Assembly: GCA_016874755.1 (NCBI GenBank)
Contig: VGTH01000012.1
Coordinates: 1-64,000 of the forward strand
Length of the DNA: 64,000 nt
DNA from: Deltaproteobacteria bacterium
GTDB lineage: Bacteria; Desulfobacterota; Binatia; UBA9968
Direction: 5' to 3'
Shown here: positions 17,331 through 27,500 of the stretch, piece after piece
How the letters are laid out: each line of letters opens with the position of its first letter
How positions within the stretch are numbered: position 1 is the stretch's first letter
Program-made: the position numbers and the translations under genes
Notes under the pieces: model-generated
Told to the model about the DNA's origin: nothing
What the model saw: the letters and a program-made list of their open reading frames with translations, nothing else
Databases searched by the model: none

Positions 17331-18380
17331 ATGCGCACCAAACGGCGTCTCACGCGTGTCTCAACTGGACTCATGGCGGTCGTCGGGCTCTCCTTTGCGC
17401 TTAGCGCGAAGGCAGCATCCCAGGACTTTTATAACGATAAAACCATTCGTTTCATCGTTGGCCTGGCCGTCGGCGGGGGTTATGATACTTATACGCGCAC
17501 CATCGCGCGCCATATCGCCAAGCATATCCCTGGCAACCCGAATACGTCAGTCGACAACATGACCGGCGCTGGCAGTCTGGTTGCCGCGAATTATCTTTAC
17601 AACAGTACTAAGCCGGACGGCCTCACCATTGCGAACTGGAACAGCGCTCTGGTGTTCAATCAGGCAATGGGCGATCCCAACGTCAGATTTGACGCCCGCA
17701 AGATGAGTTGGATCGGCGCGCCGAGCCGCAGTGTGCCGGTTTGTTTGATCATGGGCTTTACCGGCTTGAAGAGCTGGGACGAGATCGTGAAATCGGGAAA
17801 AGCGTTCCGCATGGGCGGCACTGGTCCAGGCTCCCACAGCATCGATATGCCGCTGATGCTGAACAAGATGACCGGCACCAAGTTTGCCGTGGTCACCGGG
17901 TATCAAGGCACGGCGCAGATCAAGATCGCCCTGCAACGCCGCGAGATCGACGGTCACTGCACCAACTGGGACTCGGTGGTCGCGACCCAGAAAGACTTGC
18001 TCGAGGGCAAAGGCGACGAGCGCATGATTCCGTTTATAATTCACGCGCGCATCAACGACCCCGACGCGAAGAGCGTCACGCTGGTCAGCGAAGCGATCAA
18101 GGACGAAGCAAACATGAAACTCTACCGTGTCTACATGGCGCAAATGGAGTATTCGCGGCCGCTGACGACGACGCCGGGGGTACCGAAAGAACGGCTGGAG
18201 ATATTGCGCCGGGCGTTCAAAGCGACCCTGTCTGACCCCGAGTACGTAGCACAGGCAAAAAAGCTGCGGCTCGATGTCGAACATGTTTCGGGCGAAGAAG
18301 CGGAAAAGCTCGTCGCCGAAGTGTTATCGATCTCGCCCAAGACCAGAGAAGAGCTGAAATACTTATCGCCGTTGAGATAA
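17331..18380 (+). CDS. Bug/TctC-like SBP
   Basis: 349 residues with a signal peptide (about 1-30, ending SAKAA-SQ). Ligand-loop signature DKTIRFIVGLAVGGGYDTYTR, then PGNPNTSVDNMTGAGSLVAANYL and KPDGLTIANW. It differs from classical Bug proteins in having GGGYD, as do the others in this window. It sits 26 nt upstream of an amidohydrolase on the same strand, so they probably form an operon in which the SBP binds the hydrolase's substrate or product outside the cytoplasm. No TctA/B genes are near. Confidence 0.87.
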   Translation: MRTKRRLTRVSTGLMAVVGLSFALSAKAASQDFYNDKTIRFIVGLAVGGGYDTYTRTIARHIAKHIPGNPNTSVDNMTGAGSLVAANYLYNSTKPDGLTIANWNSALVFNQAMGDPNVRFDARKMSWIGAPSRSVPVCLIMGFTGLKSWDEIVKSGKAFRMGGTGPGSHSIDMPLMLNKMTGTKFAVVTGYQGTAQIKIALQRREIDGHCTNWDSVVATQKDLLEGKGDERMIPFIIHARINDPDAKSVTLVSEAIKDEANMKLYRVYMAQMEYSRPLTTTPGVPKERLEILRRAFKATLSDPEYVAQAKKLRLDVEHVSGEEAEKLVAEVLSISPKTREELKYLSPLR

Positions 18381-18406
18381 AACGAAACACTCCTAAGGAG
18401 AAGCAC

Positions 18407-19528
18407 ATGGCCAAGCAAGGTTACAAAGCGATGGATTCCGACATGCACGTCTACGAACCCGCGGACCTCTGGCAGCGCTACATCGACAAGAAATATCTCG
18501 ATCGCGCGCCGAAAGGGCTCAATCGTTCATTTCGCGATCTCGGCATCGAAGTCGAAGGGAAAATCTTGCCGAAGCCGCGCACGCCGGAGAATCCGGCCCT
18601 GGCTAAATACCGCCAGGATTTCTTTGAAGAAAAATATGGCGAAGCCGGCAAGCGCAACTTCGATGGCGTGTCGCAACTGCAAGCAATGGACAAAGAAGGG
18701 CTGGATCTTGCGGTCATGTTTCCGACCCGGGCGCTAACCGCCCTGGGCATCGACGGCCTCGACCCCGACTTCGCCACCGCGATCGCGCGCGCCTATAACG
18801 ATTGGCTCCATGATTTCGTGCAGGCCGATCCCAAACGGATGTTCGGCGTCACCATGGTCGCGCCACATGACATCAGCGGGTCGATCGAAGAGATTCGCCG
18901 AACCGTGAAAGAATATCGCTTCCGCGGCATTTTCATGCGCCCCAACCACGTCAATGATAAAAAATGGAGCGACCCCTATTACGATCCGCTTTGGGCGGAA
19001 TGCGAGAAACTAAATCTACCGGTGGGCTTCCACGAAGCCGGCCGCGTCTATCTGCCACAGCCGGCGTTCTTTCATATCTGCTCGACCTTTTCTATGTTCA
19101 ACACTTTCGGCTTCCCGTTCGCCAACATGCTCGCCTGCGGCGACATGATTTTTGGCGGGGTCATGGAGCGCTTTCCGAAATTGAAAGTCGCTTTCCTGGA
19201 AGGCAACTGCTCCTGGGTGCCATGGCTGCTCTGGCGCATGGGCGAGTACGCCGAGACGACCGGCCAGGCGGAATATCCCGAGTTGAAACTCACGCCGCTG
19301 GAATACTTCCAGCGCAACTGCTACGGCGCCGTCGAATGCGACGAACACGTCGCCAAACACATCCCCGAGTACGGCTTAGAAGACAACATGGTCTTCTCCA
19401 CCGACTACCCACATCTAGATGTAAAATACCCGCACGCCATCGAGACGTTCTTAAAGCAGCCGTTCACGGATCAAATGAAACGCAAGTGGCTGTGGGACAA
19501 CTGCGCCAGAATGTATAACTTTGAGTAA
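18407..19528 (+). CDS. ACMSD-type amidohydrolase (Amidohydrolase_2)
   Basis: 373 residues; GGAG with 7-nt spacing precedes ATG 18407. It is a TIM-barrel metal-dependent hydrolase or decarboxylase of the aminocarboxymuconate semialdehyde decarboxylase type. Motifs are MDSDMHVYEP at the N-terminus (D-x-H in place of the common H-x-H), GFHEAGR in the middle, and FSTDYPHLD near the C-terminus carrying the last metal Asp. Members act on aromatic ring-cleavage products or carboxylated phenols. Its operon with an SBP supports a catabolic role. A long strand-mismatched hairpin follows its stop. Confidence 0.86.
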   Translation: MAKQGYKAMDSDMHVYEPADLWQRYIDKKYLDRAPKGLNRSFRDLGIEVEGKILPKPRTPENPALAKYRQDFFEEKYGEAGKRNFDGVSQLQAMDKEGLDLAVMFPTRALTALGIDGLDPDFATAIARAYNDWLHDFVQADPKRMFGVTMVAPHDISGSIEEIRRTVKEYRFRGIFMRPNHVNDKKWSDPYYDPLWAECEKLNLPVGFHEAGRVYLPQPAFFHICSTFSMFNTFGFPFANMLACGDMIFGGVMERFPKLKVAFLEGNCSWVPWLLWRMGEYAETTGQAEYPELKLTPLEYFQRNCYGAVECDEHVAKHIPEYGLEDNMVFSTDYPHLDVKYPHAIETFLKQPFTDQMKRKWLWDNCARMYNFE

Positions 19529-19540
19529 CGGAAGAAGAAT

Positions 19541-19610
19541 GGCCGGTGGAGTAGGTGAGCGAGCGATGTTTAGTTAGTGCAACACGACTCGCGCACCTAC
19601 TCTACCGGCC
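19541..19610. terminator. Bidirectional terminator-like inverted repeat between convergent genes
   Basis: GGCCGGTGGAGTAGGTG (19541-19557) and CACCTACTCTACCGGCC (19594-19610) pair over 17 bp with one mismatch around a 36-nt loop. It fills the gap between the amidohydrolase and xth stops, so I infer a two-way transcript end or REP-like element. There is no T-run. Confidence 0.65.
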
Positions 19611-19614
19611 GTTC

Positions 19615-20382
19615 CTATTCTGAGATTTCAACGATCACCGGCGCGTGGTCTGACGGGCGCTCTTTTGCGCGCGGGCCTTTATCGATGACGCAGCTTTTGC
19701 ACCTATTCGCCAGCTCCTGCGACAGGAGGATGTGGTCGATGCGCAAGCCCAGGTTGCGTTTGAAGCCGTTCAAGCGATAGTCCCACCAACTATAGGACTT
19801 CTCCGGCTGCTCGAATAAGCGAAAGCTATCCATTAGCCCGAGGCCGATAAGCTCACGAAAGGCCGTTTTCTCGGGTTCGCTGAACAGCACTTTGTCGGTC
19901 CAATACTTTGCATCGAAGACGTCCCGGTCTTCCGGCGCGATATTGTAATCGCCAAGCACTGCCAGCTTTGGATGACTGGCGAGCTCTTCTTTTAGCCAGC
20001 TAGTCAGCCTGCCGAGCCAGTCGAGTTTGTACTTGTACTTTTCTGAGTCGACGGCCTCGCCGTTGGGGATGTAAAGACAAATCAGCCGCACGCCGTCGAC
20101 CGTTGCCGCCAGAACCCTTTTCTGCACGTCGTCATGGTGCGGCATGCCGGCGTTCACCGACTGCGCCTCGCTGCGCGACAGAATCGCCACGCCGTTGTAG
20201 GTCTTCTGGCCCGAGAACACCACGCGGTAACCGGCTGTCGTGATTTCTTCGACCGGAAATTTGTCGTCTTCGGTTTTGGTCTCTTGCAAACAGAGCGCTT
20301 CGGGTTTGTGCTCTGAAAGAAATTCTAAAACATGCGGCAGACGCACTTTAAGCGAATTCACATTCCAGGTGGCAAGTTTCAT
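19615..20382 (-). CDS. xthA: Exodeoxyribonuclease III (AP endonuclease)
   Basis: 255 residues from ATG 20382, preceded by GGAGA with 5-nt spacing; a longer frame to 20451 is rejected on this ground and because the protein begins MKLATWNVNSLKVR like its family. Motifs: LCLQETK with metal Glu34, GDYNIAPEDRDV, GLRIDHILLS and the terminal SDHAPV with the catalytic His. It cuts abasic sites and removes 3' blocking groups in base excision repair. Confidence 0.95.
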   Translation of the reverse strand: MKLATWNVNSLKVRLPHVLEFLSEHKPEALCLQETKTEDDKFPVEEITTAGYRVVFSGQKTYNGVAILSRSEAQSVNAGMPHHDDVQKRVLAATVDGVRLICLYIPNGEAVDSEKYKYKLDWLGRLTSWLKEELASHPKLAVLGDYNIAPEDRDVFDAKYWTDKVLFSEPEKTAFRELIGLGLMDSFRLFEQPEKSYSWWDYRLNGFKRNLGLRIDHILLSQELANRCKSCVIDKGPRAKERPSDHAPVIVEISE

Positions 20383-20483
20383 GAAATCTCCTAGGGCCCA
20401 GAGTTCGTCGTTGTTTACCACGAGCGGCAAAGGCCCGCAAAGTTTTGCCATGGACAGTCGGATTTCAACCCGAAATTTACTTC

Positions 20484-20696
20484 ATTGAAGGAAACATGGA
20501 GCCCGCCATCGCCGAGCAATCCTTCGACCGCGCCATGCCCGCCTGGACAGCCAACGGCATCTCACCGGAAAAAGGCATCCTCATGAACATCGAACTTGCC
20601 ATGCGGGCGGGCGGCGTCAAGCAGCCGGTGCCGACCAGCCAGGTGGTCGACTGGAGCTTTGTCGAGGCGGAGCTGAAGGCGGGCGCAGCCAAATGA
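20484..20696 (+). pseudogene. C-terminal remnant of a NitT/TauT-type (NMT1) SBP
   Basis: The frame encodes only a tail: MEPAIAEQSFDRAMPAWTAN, then GISPEKG, then VPTSQVVDWSFVEAELK. This matches the C-terminal helices of NMT1/THI5-type binding proteins, which are about 320-340 residues. The N-terminal 250 or more residues, the signal peptide and the start are missing. I infer a deletion remnant left between xthA and the gluconokinase gene. Confidence 0.6.
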
Positions 20697-20746
20697 TAAA
20701 ACCATCGAGATTCTCCTGAAAAATCCATCCGGGCTCCTGCGACACC

Positions 20747-21229
20747 CTAGAGCGCAAGCGCCTGCCTTATCGATTGGATGATCTCATCGGTTGGCAAGGC
20801 CGCATCGACGACGATAGCCGTCTTGGGCTCTTCGAGTATGGCGAACTGGCTGTCGACCAGCGCAGGATTCATGAAGTGGCCTTTGCGTCGACGCAAGCGC
20901 TCGCGAATGACACTTCGGTCCGCCTGCAGATGGACAAAGGTCACGTCACCAGCACCGCGCAGTTGCGCGCGATAGGATCGTTTTAGCGCCGAGCAGGCCA
21001 AGACCCCGTTGTTGCCGAGCTTGCTTTCCCTGGCGATGATCTCGGCAAGCGCCCCCAGCCACGCCTTTCTATCGTCGTCGGTCAGCGCGACACCGGCTGC
21101 CATTTTTTCGATGTTGGCGACCGGGTGGTAGTCATCGCCTTCGAAAAACGGCCAGGCTAGCTCCTTGGCCAATTTTCGGCCAACTGTGCTTTTGCCGGCG
21201 TCGGTGACGCCAATAATGACGATAAACAT
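20747..21229 (-). CDS. gntK: Gluconokinase (GntK family)
   Basis: 160 residues, the usual size. The Walker A loop is GVTDAGKST (7-15; Lys13), with Asp-Ala where most have SGSG. The GntK signature FFEGDDYHPVANIEKMAAGVALTDDDRKAWL follows, then CSALKRSYRAQLR and the RKGHFMNPALVDSQFAILEEP substrate region. It phosphorylates D-gluconate to 6-phosphogluconate in the cytoplasm. It is transcribed alone, with no gluconate permease or regulator nearby. Confidence 0.9.
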   Translation of the reverse strand: MFIVIIGVTDAGKSTVGRKLAKELAWPFFEGDDYHPVANIEKMAAGVALTDDDRKAWLGALAEIIARESKLGNNGVLACSALKRSYRAQLRGAGDVTFVHLQADRSVIRERLRRRKGHFMNPALVDSQFAILEEPKTAIVVDAALPTDEIIQSIRQALAL

Positions 21230-21277
21230 AACGGTCTGGAGTTGTTCCTGCGCTAGCGCCGGTTTACAATTTGTACC

Positions 21278-22222
21278 ATGTTTAAAAGCGCAACACTCGC
21301 GGTGATCGCAGCCGTGCTATTTCTGGCTGCCGCTGCCAGCGCCAGGGAAATCGACCCATCGGTGAACTTGTGCGAAGCCATTGGGCAGACTCAAGCCGGC
21401 GGCGAGTTGATCTTGAAACCGGGCGACTATCAGGGCGGCTGCAAGATTCGCCGCTCGATGGTCATTCGCGCCGCGGACCTGCAGCGGCGCCCGCGCATCG
21501 TCTATCAGGCGCGCGCCTCCAATGTACTGGAAATCTACGCCAATCAAGTGACGATCTCCGGCCTTGAGATAGGCTCGACGCTGCCGCACGTCGACGCTGT
21601 CAGGATTTTTGGTGGCAACGACATCGTTGTCGAGGACAATGTGTTTCAGCGCTTAGGTGGCATCGCCGTCGTCGCCAACCATCAGAGCGTGCGCGGTCTC
21701 GTCGTGCGGCGCAATCAAATCTTCGACTCTCGAGCCACCGGTATGTATTTCGGCTGCCACGACGGTGGCCATTGCATCCTTTCTGATGTTCTCATGGAGC
21801 GCAACGTCATCGAGCGCGTGGACGCGCCGCCCGGCGAAGTGGGTTACGGTGTACAGTTCAAGCTGAATTCAACGGGCGTTATCCGCGACAATGTCATCGT
21901 CAACACCAAGGGACCGCCAATCATGGTGTACGGCGCTACAGACACAGGGAAGACCAGTATAGTGGAAAGAAATTATGTCGCAGGCTCGCGGACATCTTCG
22001 GGCATCGTCGTCGGTGGCGGCCCGGCAATCGTGCGCCATAATGTCGCTAAGCACAACGCCGAAGCCTGCATCGCTCTGTTGGACTATGGCAAACGCGGCC
22101 TCTTACGCGGTTTGGTGGTTGCCGAAAACCTCGCCGATGGCAACGGCAAAGCCGCTCTATTGGCGCCCCACGGAGTCAGTTACCAAACTGAGCTAGCGCC
22201 TAATCGCGCACCAGTAAAGTAA
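21278..22222 (+). CDS. Secreted right-handed beta-helix protein
   Basis: 314 residues with a signal peptide (about 1-22, AAASA-RE). The body is built of short repeats of the NVI/NxI..N type (EDNVFQR, RRNQIFD, ERNVIER, RDNVIVN, ERNYVAG, RHNVAKH, AENLADG), the hallmark of parallel beta-helix (PbH1) proteins related to pectate lyases and alginate epimerases. Two Cys pairs (GCHDGGHC; LC/GGC) may be disulfides. No catalytic residues can be assigned, so function on a polysaccharide is only a guess. Its 3' end overlaps the convergent RidA-like gene by 23 nt. Confidence 0.75.
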   Translation: MFKSATLAVIAAVLFLAAAASAREIDPSVNLCEAIGQTQAGGELILKPGDYQGGCKIRRSMVIRAADLQRRPRIVYQARASNVLEIYANQVTISGLEIGSTLPHVDAVRIFGGNDIVVEDNVFQRLGGIAVVANHQSVRGLVVRRNQIFDSRATGMYFGCHDGGHCILSDVLMERNVIERVDAPPGEVGYGVQFKLNSTGVIRDNVIVNTKGPPIMVYGATDTGKTSIVERNYVAGSRTSSGIVVGGGPAIVRHNVAKHNAEACIALLDYGKRGLLRGLVVAENLADGNGKAALLAPHGVSYQTELAPNRAPVK

Positions 22223-22661
22223 CCTCGGATTCCACCGGTGCGTCTTGGCTGAGCGATGACACGCCCAACGCGGCGCGCGTATGGCGGCCGTTCTCGCCGA
22301 ACACTTGCACTAGCAAGTCCGACTCGCCGTTCATGACTTTAGGCATGTCGGTAAACCCCGGTGCCGTATTCACCCAGCCGATGACCTTGATAATGCGCTC
22401 GACCTTGTCCAAATCGCCGAGCGCGGCTTTCATCGTCGCGATGTGATTCAAGCCGCAGTTGCGCGCCGCTTCGTAGGCTTGTTCCAACGTCACCTCGGCA
22501 CCGACCTTGCCGCGGTACTTAATCAAGCCGTTGACGCGGCCGATGTTGCCGCCGATGAAAAGAATATTGCCCGCCCGCACGTAGCCAATATAATTGGCCG
22601 CCGGCGTCGGCGGGTTTGGCAGCTCGATGCCGAGTTCTTTTAAGCGCGCTTCGATTTTCAT
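22200..22661 (-). CDS. RidA family protein (YjgF/YER057c/UK114)
   Basis: 153 residues, a little longer than E. coli RidA (128), owing to an N-terminal KELGIELPNPPTPAANYIGYVRAG segment typical of the larger LSPSP subfamily. The Arg of the active site is present in HTRAALGV, and VESEVTLL provides the terminal Glu strand. Classical RidA deaminates reactive enamines from PLP enzymes; members of this longer subgroup are less well known, so the substrate is open. It stands alone and is divergent from the HAD gene. Confidence 0.85.
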   Translation of the reverse strand: MKIEARLKELGIELPNPPTPAANYIGYVRAGNILFIGGNIGRVNGLIKYRGKVGAEVTLEQAYEAARNCGLNHIATMKAALGDLDKVERIIKVIGWVNTAPGFTDMPKVMNGESDLLVQVFGENGRHTRAALGVSSLSQDAPVESEVTLLVRD

Positions 22662-22779
22662 AAGTCCTCCGACATTAGAATGGATGCGGCGACTTTATGC
22701 GATGACCCGGTGTCTCAGCAAGCAAACCAGCGCTCGCTTGAAGAACGCGGCGGAGCACCTTAATCTTCTGCTTGCCCGC

Positions 22780-23448
22780 ATGATTACCACCATCATCTTC
22801 GACCTCGACGGCCTGCTCGCCGACACCGAACGGCTGCACTGCCAGGCCTATCGTGACGCACTTGGCGCCGAGAACATCGCGCTTAGCGAAGCCGAATATG
22901 CCGAGCATTGGGTGCGCTGCGGCAAGGGCATCGCGGAATGGCTCGCCGCGCGCGGCCACACCCAGGATCCGCTCGCCGTGCGTGCGGTCAAAAGCAAACG
23001 CTACCTCGATTTGCTCGCCTGCGAGTTAAAGCCGATGGCCGGCGCGCTGGAATTGCTCGACGCCCTACATGGGCGCAAGAAAGTCGGCCTCGCCTCGTCT
23101 TCCTATCGCGACGCCGTCGACGGCGTGCTCGGCGGGCTCAAGATCGGCCATTACTTTCAGGCGATTGTCAGCGGTCTCGACGTCGAGCGGGTCAAGCCGG
23201 CGCCGGATATTTTTCTCGCCGCCGCCAAACAGCTTGACGCCGCGCCGGCCGAATGTCTGGTGCTGGAAGATGCCGAGAAAGGCATCATCGCGGCCCATGC
23301 GGCCGGCATGCGCTCCGTCGCCGTGCCCAACGATTACACGCGCCACCATGACTTTTCCAAAGCCACCGCTGTGTGCGCATCGCTCAGCGAGATCTCCATC
23401 GACTCTCTCGAAACCCTTGACAGATTGGCGCCAAAGCAAGTTTTGTAG
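22780..23448 (+). CDS. HAD-superfamily phosphatase (beta-phosphoglucomutase-like)
   Basis: 222 residues from ATG 22780; the frame runs open upstream over the divergent RidA start and is rejected there because the fold begins ITTIIFDLDGLLADTE. Nucleophile and acid are Asp8 and Asp10. A helical cap (about 15-80), motif II LASSSYRD, motif III Lys in ERVKPAPDIF and motif IV LVLEDAEKGI follow. It probably hydrolyses or transfers phosphate on a sugar phosphate; the substrate cannot be told. Confidence 0.85.
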   Translation: MITTIIFDLDGLLADTERLHCQAYRDALGAENIALSEAEYAEHWVRCGKGIAEWLAARGHTQDPLAVRAVKSKRYLDLLACELKPMAGALELLDALHGRKKVGLASSSYRDAVDGVLGGLKIGHYFQAIVSGLDVERVKPAPDIFLAAAKQLDAAPAECLVLEDAEKGIIAAHAAGMRSVAVPNDYTRHHDFSKATAVCASLSEISIDSLETLDRLAPKQVL

Positions 23449-23571
23449 GCTGCGCCCCGCCCCGCTCGATCGCTGAGATCTGGGGAAACTCGTGTGAACT
23501 TTTTTCCATCGCCACCGTCTAACCCTGCAGAGTCCGCAAAGACGGACAAAATATTTTCAAAGGGGGAATAG

Positions 23572-24072
23572 ATGAATAACAAAGTAACGGTTTTAGCATT
23601 GGGCGGCGCCATCGCGGTGCTGTCGGCGGCGAGTTTACACGCCGTGGCCGATGATCGCGGCCCGGGCCGAATGGCCCATCGCGCCCAGTTTCAGCCGGGT
23701 AACCATGTGGGCGGCGATGCGCCCTGGATCAGCATCGCTCTACGCCACAAGTCTGAGCTGAATCTCACCAACGACCAGGTTGCCAACCTGGAGAAGATCA
23801 AGACCAATTTCCAAAATCAGGTAGGCCCGATTGCGCAACAACTAAAAGCCGTGGAGGGCGAGCTGCGGGCGATTCTCGACGCGTCGCCTGCCAATTTGGT
23901 CTTGGCCCGCACCAAGATCGATCAGGCTGAGAAGCTACGTTCCGACCTGCGCTATCTCCGCGTCGAGTCGATAGAGAACGGCAAATCGGTTTTGACGTCA
24001 GCCCAGCGCGACCAATTGAAGACTCTGTTCGCCGCCCGCCACCATGGCGGCCCCAAAGCGCAAAAGGGTTAA
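23572..24072 (+). CDS. Spy/CpxP-like periplasmic protein (LTxxQ motif)
   Basis: 166 residues with a signal peptide (about 1-26). The mature part is helical and carries the paired motifs ELNLTNDQVANLEKI and VLTSAQRDQLKTLF, the LTxxQ signature of Spy, CpxP and zinc-resistance-associated proteins. Such proteins are periplasmic chaperones or repressors of envelope-stress signalling. GGGGGAA-like spacing of an AAGGGGG box (23559 region) precedes ATG 23572. No CpxA/R pair is next to it. Its stop overlaps the convergent BON gene by 4 nt. Confidence 0.8.
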   Translation: MNNKVTVLALGGAIAVLSAASLHAVADDRGPGRMAHRAQFQPGNHVGGDAPWISIALRHKSELNLTNDQVANLEKIKTNFQNQVGPIAQQLKAVEGELRAILDASPANLVLARTKIDQAEKLRSDLRYLRVESIENGKSVLTSAQRDQLKTLFAARHHGGPKAQKG

Positions 24073-24488
24073 TACGGCTTAACCTCAGCGCCACCCTTCT
24101 GAAAAGCCCGGTCTCCTTCGCTGGAACCGGGATTTTCTTTTTCGGGTGTCAGCGGTTCGCAGCAGTCGGCAAGCGGATCGGCCGGAGTCGTCGCTGGGCG
24201 GCGGACTTTTGCGACGCGCAGCCGGTTCAGCACCGTGAAAGTCCCGGCGACGGCCTCCACCTTCGCGTGGGCCGTCTGTCGCACCCCTTCGGTTGCCACC
24301 TCCCCTTCCAAAACGATATTGCGTCCGTCGGCGGAAACGTGAAGGTTTTCGATCTTGAGACTCTGCAACGATTTCTCGGTGCGGGCGATCAAATCGTCCT
24401 CGATGGCGTCGACACTGAACTCGGCACACATCCACGCTAGCGCCAAACAGCTCCCCAACCCTATCAGCAATGCCCCCCACGGTTTCAT
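24069..24488 (-). CDS. BON-domain envelope protein
   Basis: 139 residues with an N-terminal hydrophobic segment (about 5-22) that could be a signal peptide or anchor. One BON domain spans about 28-95 (LHVSADGRNIVLEGEVATEG then VLNRLRV). BON domains bind phospholipid or sit in secretin and OsmY-type envelope proteins. A Pro-rich tail with two adjacent Cys (DCCEP) follows. A role in envelope integrity is inferred; convergence with a Spy-like gene hints at a shared envelope theme only. Confidence 0.7.
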   Translation of the reverse strand: MKPWGALLIGLGSCLALAWMCAEFSVDAIEDDLIARTEKSLQSLKIENLHVSADGRNIVLEGEVATEGVRQTAHAKVEAVAGTFTVLNRLRVAKVRRPATTPADPLADCCEPLTPEKENPGSSEGDRAFQKGGAEVKPY

Positions 24489-24520
24489 GGTTGCGTTGGA
24501 ACTCTCCCCGTATGTCGCGC

Positions 24521-27500
24521 CTAGGGCGCTACCTCGATCGTTAGTATCTGCGTCGTTGCCATCTTGCCACTCACTGCCCAGATGGGCACCTGGTGCAAGC
24601 CAAGCGGCGTGTTGCTGGTTGTATATAAACCAAAAGAAACCTCCTCGCTCATCTTTTTAGGCCCAAGCTTGGCGTGGGAGTCGGCAACCTGCCAGACCGC
24701 CCCGTTCAAGCTATTGTTGGGCGTGACGGTGACCTCGCCGGCGAAGCGGAACCTGCCTTTTACTAGCGCCTTCAGGCTCACCTCCCTGCCGCGCTGCACA
24801 CGGATGGTGTTTTGCGTCAACTCCAATGAAAAGCAAGTGCTCGCGGCGTCAAGCGGATTGGCGCCGCAGCGCTTCTCGTCCTCGTCGGGAAAACCGTCGC
24901 CGTCCTTGTCGGTGGATGAAACCGCTTGGATTGTTGCCGCTTCGATGGTCTGCGCGCAATTATCAACGCCGTTCTCTAACATTGCGTGGTTGTTGACGAG
25001 CAGAATCGTCTCCGCTTCAAGCTGCCCCACCCGCGCCACCACGCTGCGGGTGCCCCGTGCTCCCGGCGCCAAGTCGCCCAAGTGCCAGTAGGCCGAGTTG
25101 TCGCTGGCCGCCACGCCGCGATCGCTGGCGCTCACAAACGTCATCTCCTTGGGTAAAAAGCTGTGCAGCGCCACATCGCGCATGGTGTCGAGCGTGCTGA
25201 GGTTGATGTAGTTGAACGTGTACGTCACCGTAGCGCCGCTAAAAGCAGGCTGCGGGCTGTGCGAGCCTGACAGCGACAACATGGTCGAGCAGCGCGGCTG
25301 GCCAAAATTGGGCTGGGTAAAATTTGGCGCCTGATTGGGCGGCATCAATGGAGTGGTCGGCGCGCGCGGCGTCACCAGCGCCGGTGCGGGAGCTTGGAGC
25401 GGCACGCTACCGGGCGCCATTTCCGCCGGCGCGGCCACGGAAAATCCCGAGCTGCTTGCCGGCGTTGTGTCGGCGCCGACGCTCGCCGACTCTGCGTTGG
25501 TCGTCGCATAATTATTCGGCACGAAACCGCCGCCACCGGTGTAGGCAACCGTGGTGTTGGCTTGCGCCGACGCGCTCTGGCCTTGGCCGTTGCCAATGGT
25601 GGCGATGTTGGCGACCAAAGTGCCGCCGAGAACGGTCGAGCCGAGCTTAACAACCAGGGTCCGAGTTACGCTTGTTCCCGGAGCCAGACTGGCAATCGTC
25701 CAGGTAACGATGCCGTTGGCGAAGACGCCGCCGTCGCTTGCCGAAACAAAGGTCGCGTTGGCGGGAATCGTATCGGTCAAAGTCACGCCTGTGGCGGTCT
25801 GATTGGCCGCGCTCGCGTTGCTAACCGTGAACGTATACGTGACCTCGCCACCCGGCAGCACCGGGTCGGGGCTATCGATCACAGTCAACGCCAGCAACGG
25901 TGAGCTGTTTACCGTGCTCGACTGGCTCGCCGCGGCGCTGTTGCCAATCGTATCTTGCAAGCTTACTTGCGCGTTGAGGATCGTGCCATTGGGCAGAGGC
26001 GAATTCACCTGGACCACCAAGGTGCGCGTGCCGCTGGTGCCGGGCGGCACATCGCCAAGACTCCAAGTCGCAATCCCGCCGACCAGCGCACCGGCATTGC
26101 TCGCGGAAACGAAAGTCGCGTTCGCTGGTAGCGGCACACCGAGCGTCGCCGATGGGGCGGTTTGATTGGCGTTGCCGGCATTGCTGTAGTTCACGGTATA
26201 GGCGAGCTGACCGCCTGCCTGCACCGGGTCGGGACTGTCGGTCATCGACAGCGCGAGAATCGGCGCGCTCTGCACCGTTGTATTCTGGCTGGCATTGATG
26301 CTCGTGCTGGCGTTGTCTTGCAGGGTCGCCTGAGCGGTAAGAATCGTACCGTTGGGCAACGGCGTGTTCACTTGAACCACTAACGTGCGCGTGCCGCTGG
26401 CACCCGGCGCCAGATCGCCGAGCGTCCAGGTCACCAAGCCCGCCGCAAACGCGCCGCCGTTACTCGCCGAGACAAACGTCGTGTCGGCTGGAATCGTGTT
26501 GCGCAGCGTGACTTGCGAAGCGGTTTGATTGGCCGTCGTGGCGTTGCCGTAGGTAAGCGTGTAGGCAATCTCGGCGCCGGGCTGCACCGGATCGGGCGTG
26601 TCATCGATGGCCAGGTTGAAAGCAACGTTCGGCCCATCGTCATCGATGATCGTCGCCGTGACCTGTTGCAGGCCGGCCGCCGTGGCGTTGGAAACTAAGC
26701 CCATTGTGACAGCGATAGTTTCGTTGGGTTCGTCGATCGTATCTGAAATCGCGGCCAAGGTAATACTGCCGCTTAAACTTCCCGCAGGAATGACAATACT
26801 TGTGCTCGACGGCGAGTAATCCACGTTGAAAGTAGCGCTGCCGGAAAACGCCAAACCCACCGTGACTGCTTGACCGGAGATCGCGGACAGAGTCGCCGTC
26901 ACTGTCGCAATACCGCCGGTTTCGGCGATGGAAGTGCCGGCAATCGAAAGACTCACCGTCGGCATGGCATCGTCGTCGACAATGGTCGCCGTCGCTTGCT
27001 GCGTGCCGAGCTCGGTTGCGTTGGTGATCGAGCCGATGCCGACCACAATCGTTTCGTTCGCTTCGTTGAGCGTATCTTGAATCGCGGTAAGTGTGATTCC
27101 GCCCGTGAGACCACCGCCGGGAATAGTTATGACTGCCGACGACGCAGAATAGTCGGTATTGAACGTCGCTGTGCCCGAAAAAGTCAGATTGATCGTTACA
27201 TCCAAGCTCGAGACGGCCGAAAGCGCCGCCGTCACCGTGGCCACGCCGCTGGCTTCGGCCATGCTCGCGTTGGCAATCGACAGCGTCACCGTCGGCATGG
27301 CGTCGTCGTCGATAATGGTCGCAGTCACCTGTTGCGGCGTTAACGTGGTCGCATTGGTAGCCGATATTATATCGACAACAATCGTCTCGCTCGGCTCGTC
27401 GATGGCATCTTGAATCGCAGTTAAAGTGATACTTCCAGTTGTTGCGCCGGCGAGGATGGTGATCACCGAGGCCGAGGCGGTGTAGTCGTTGTTCAATGTC

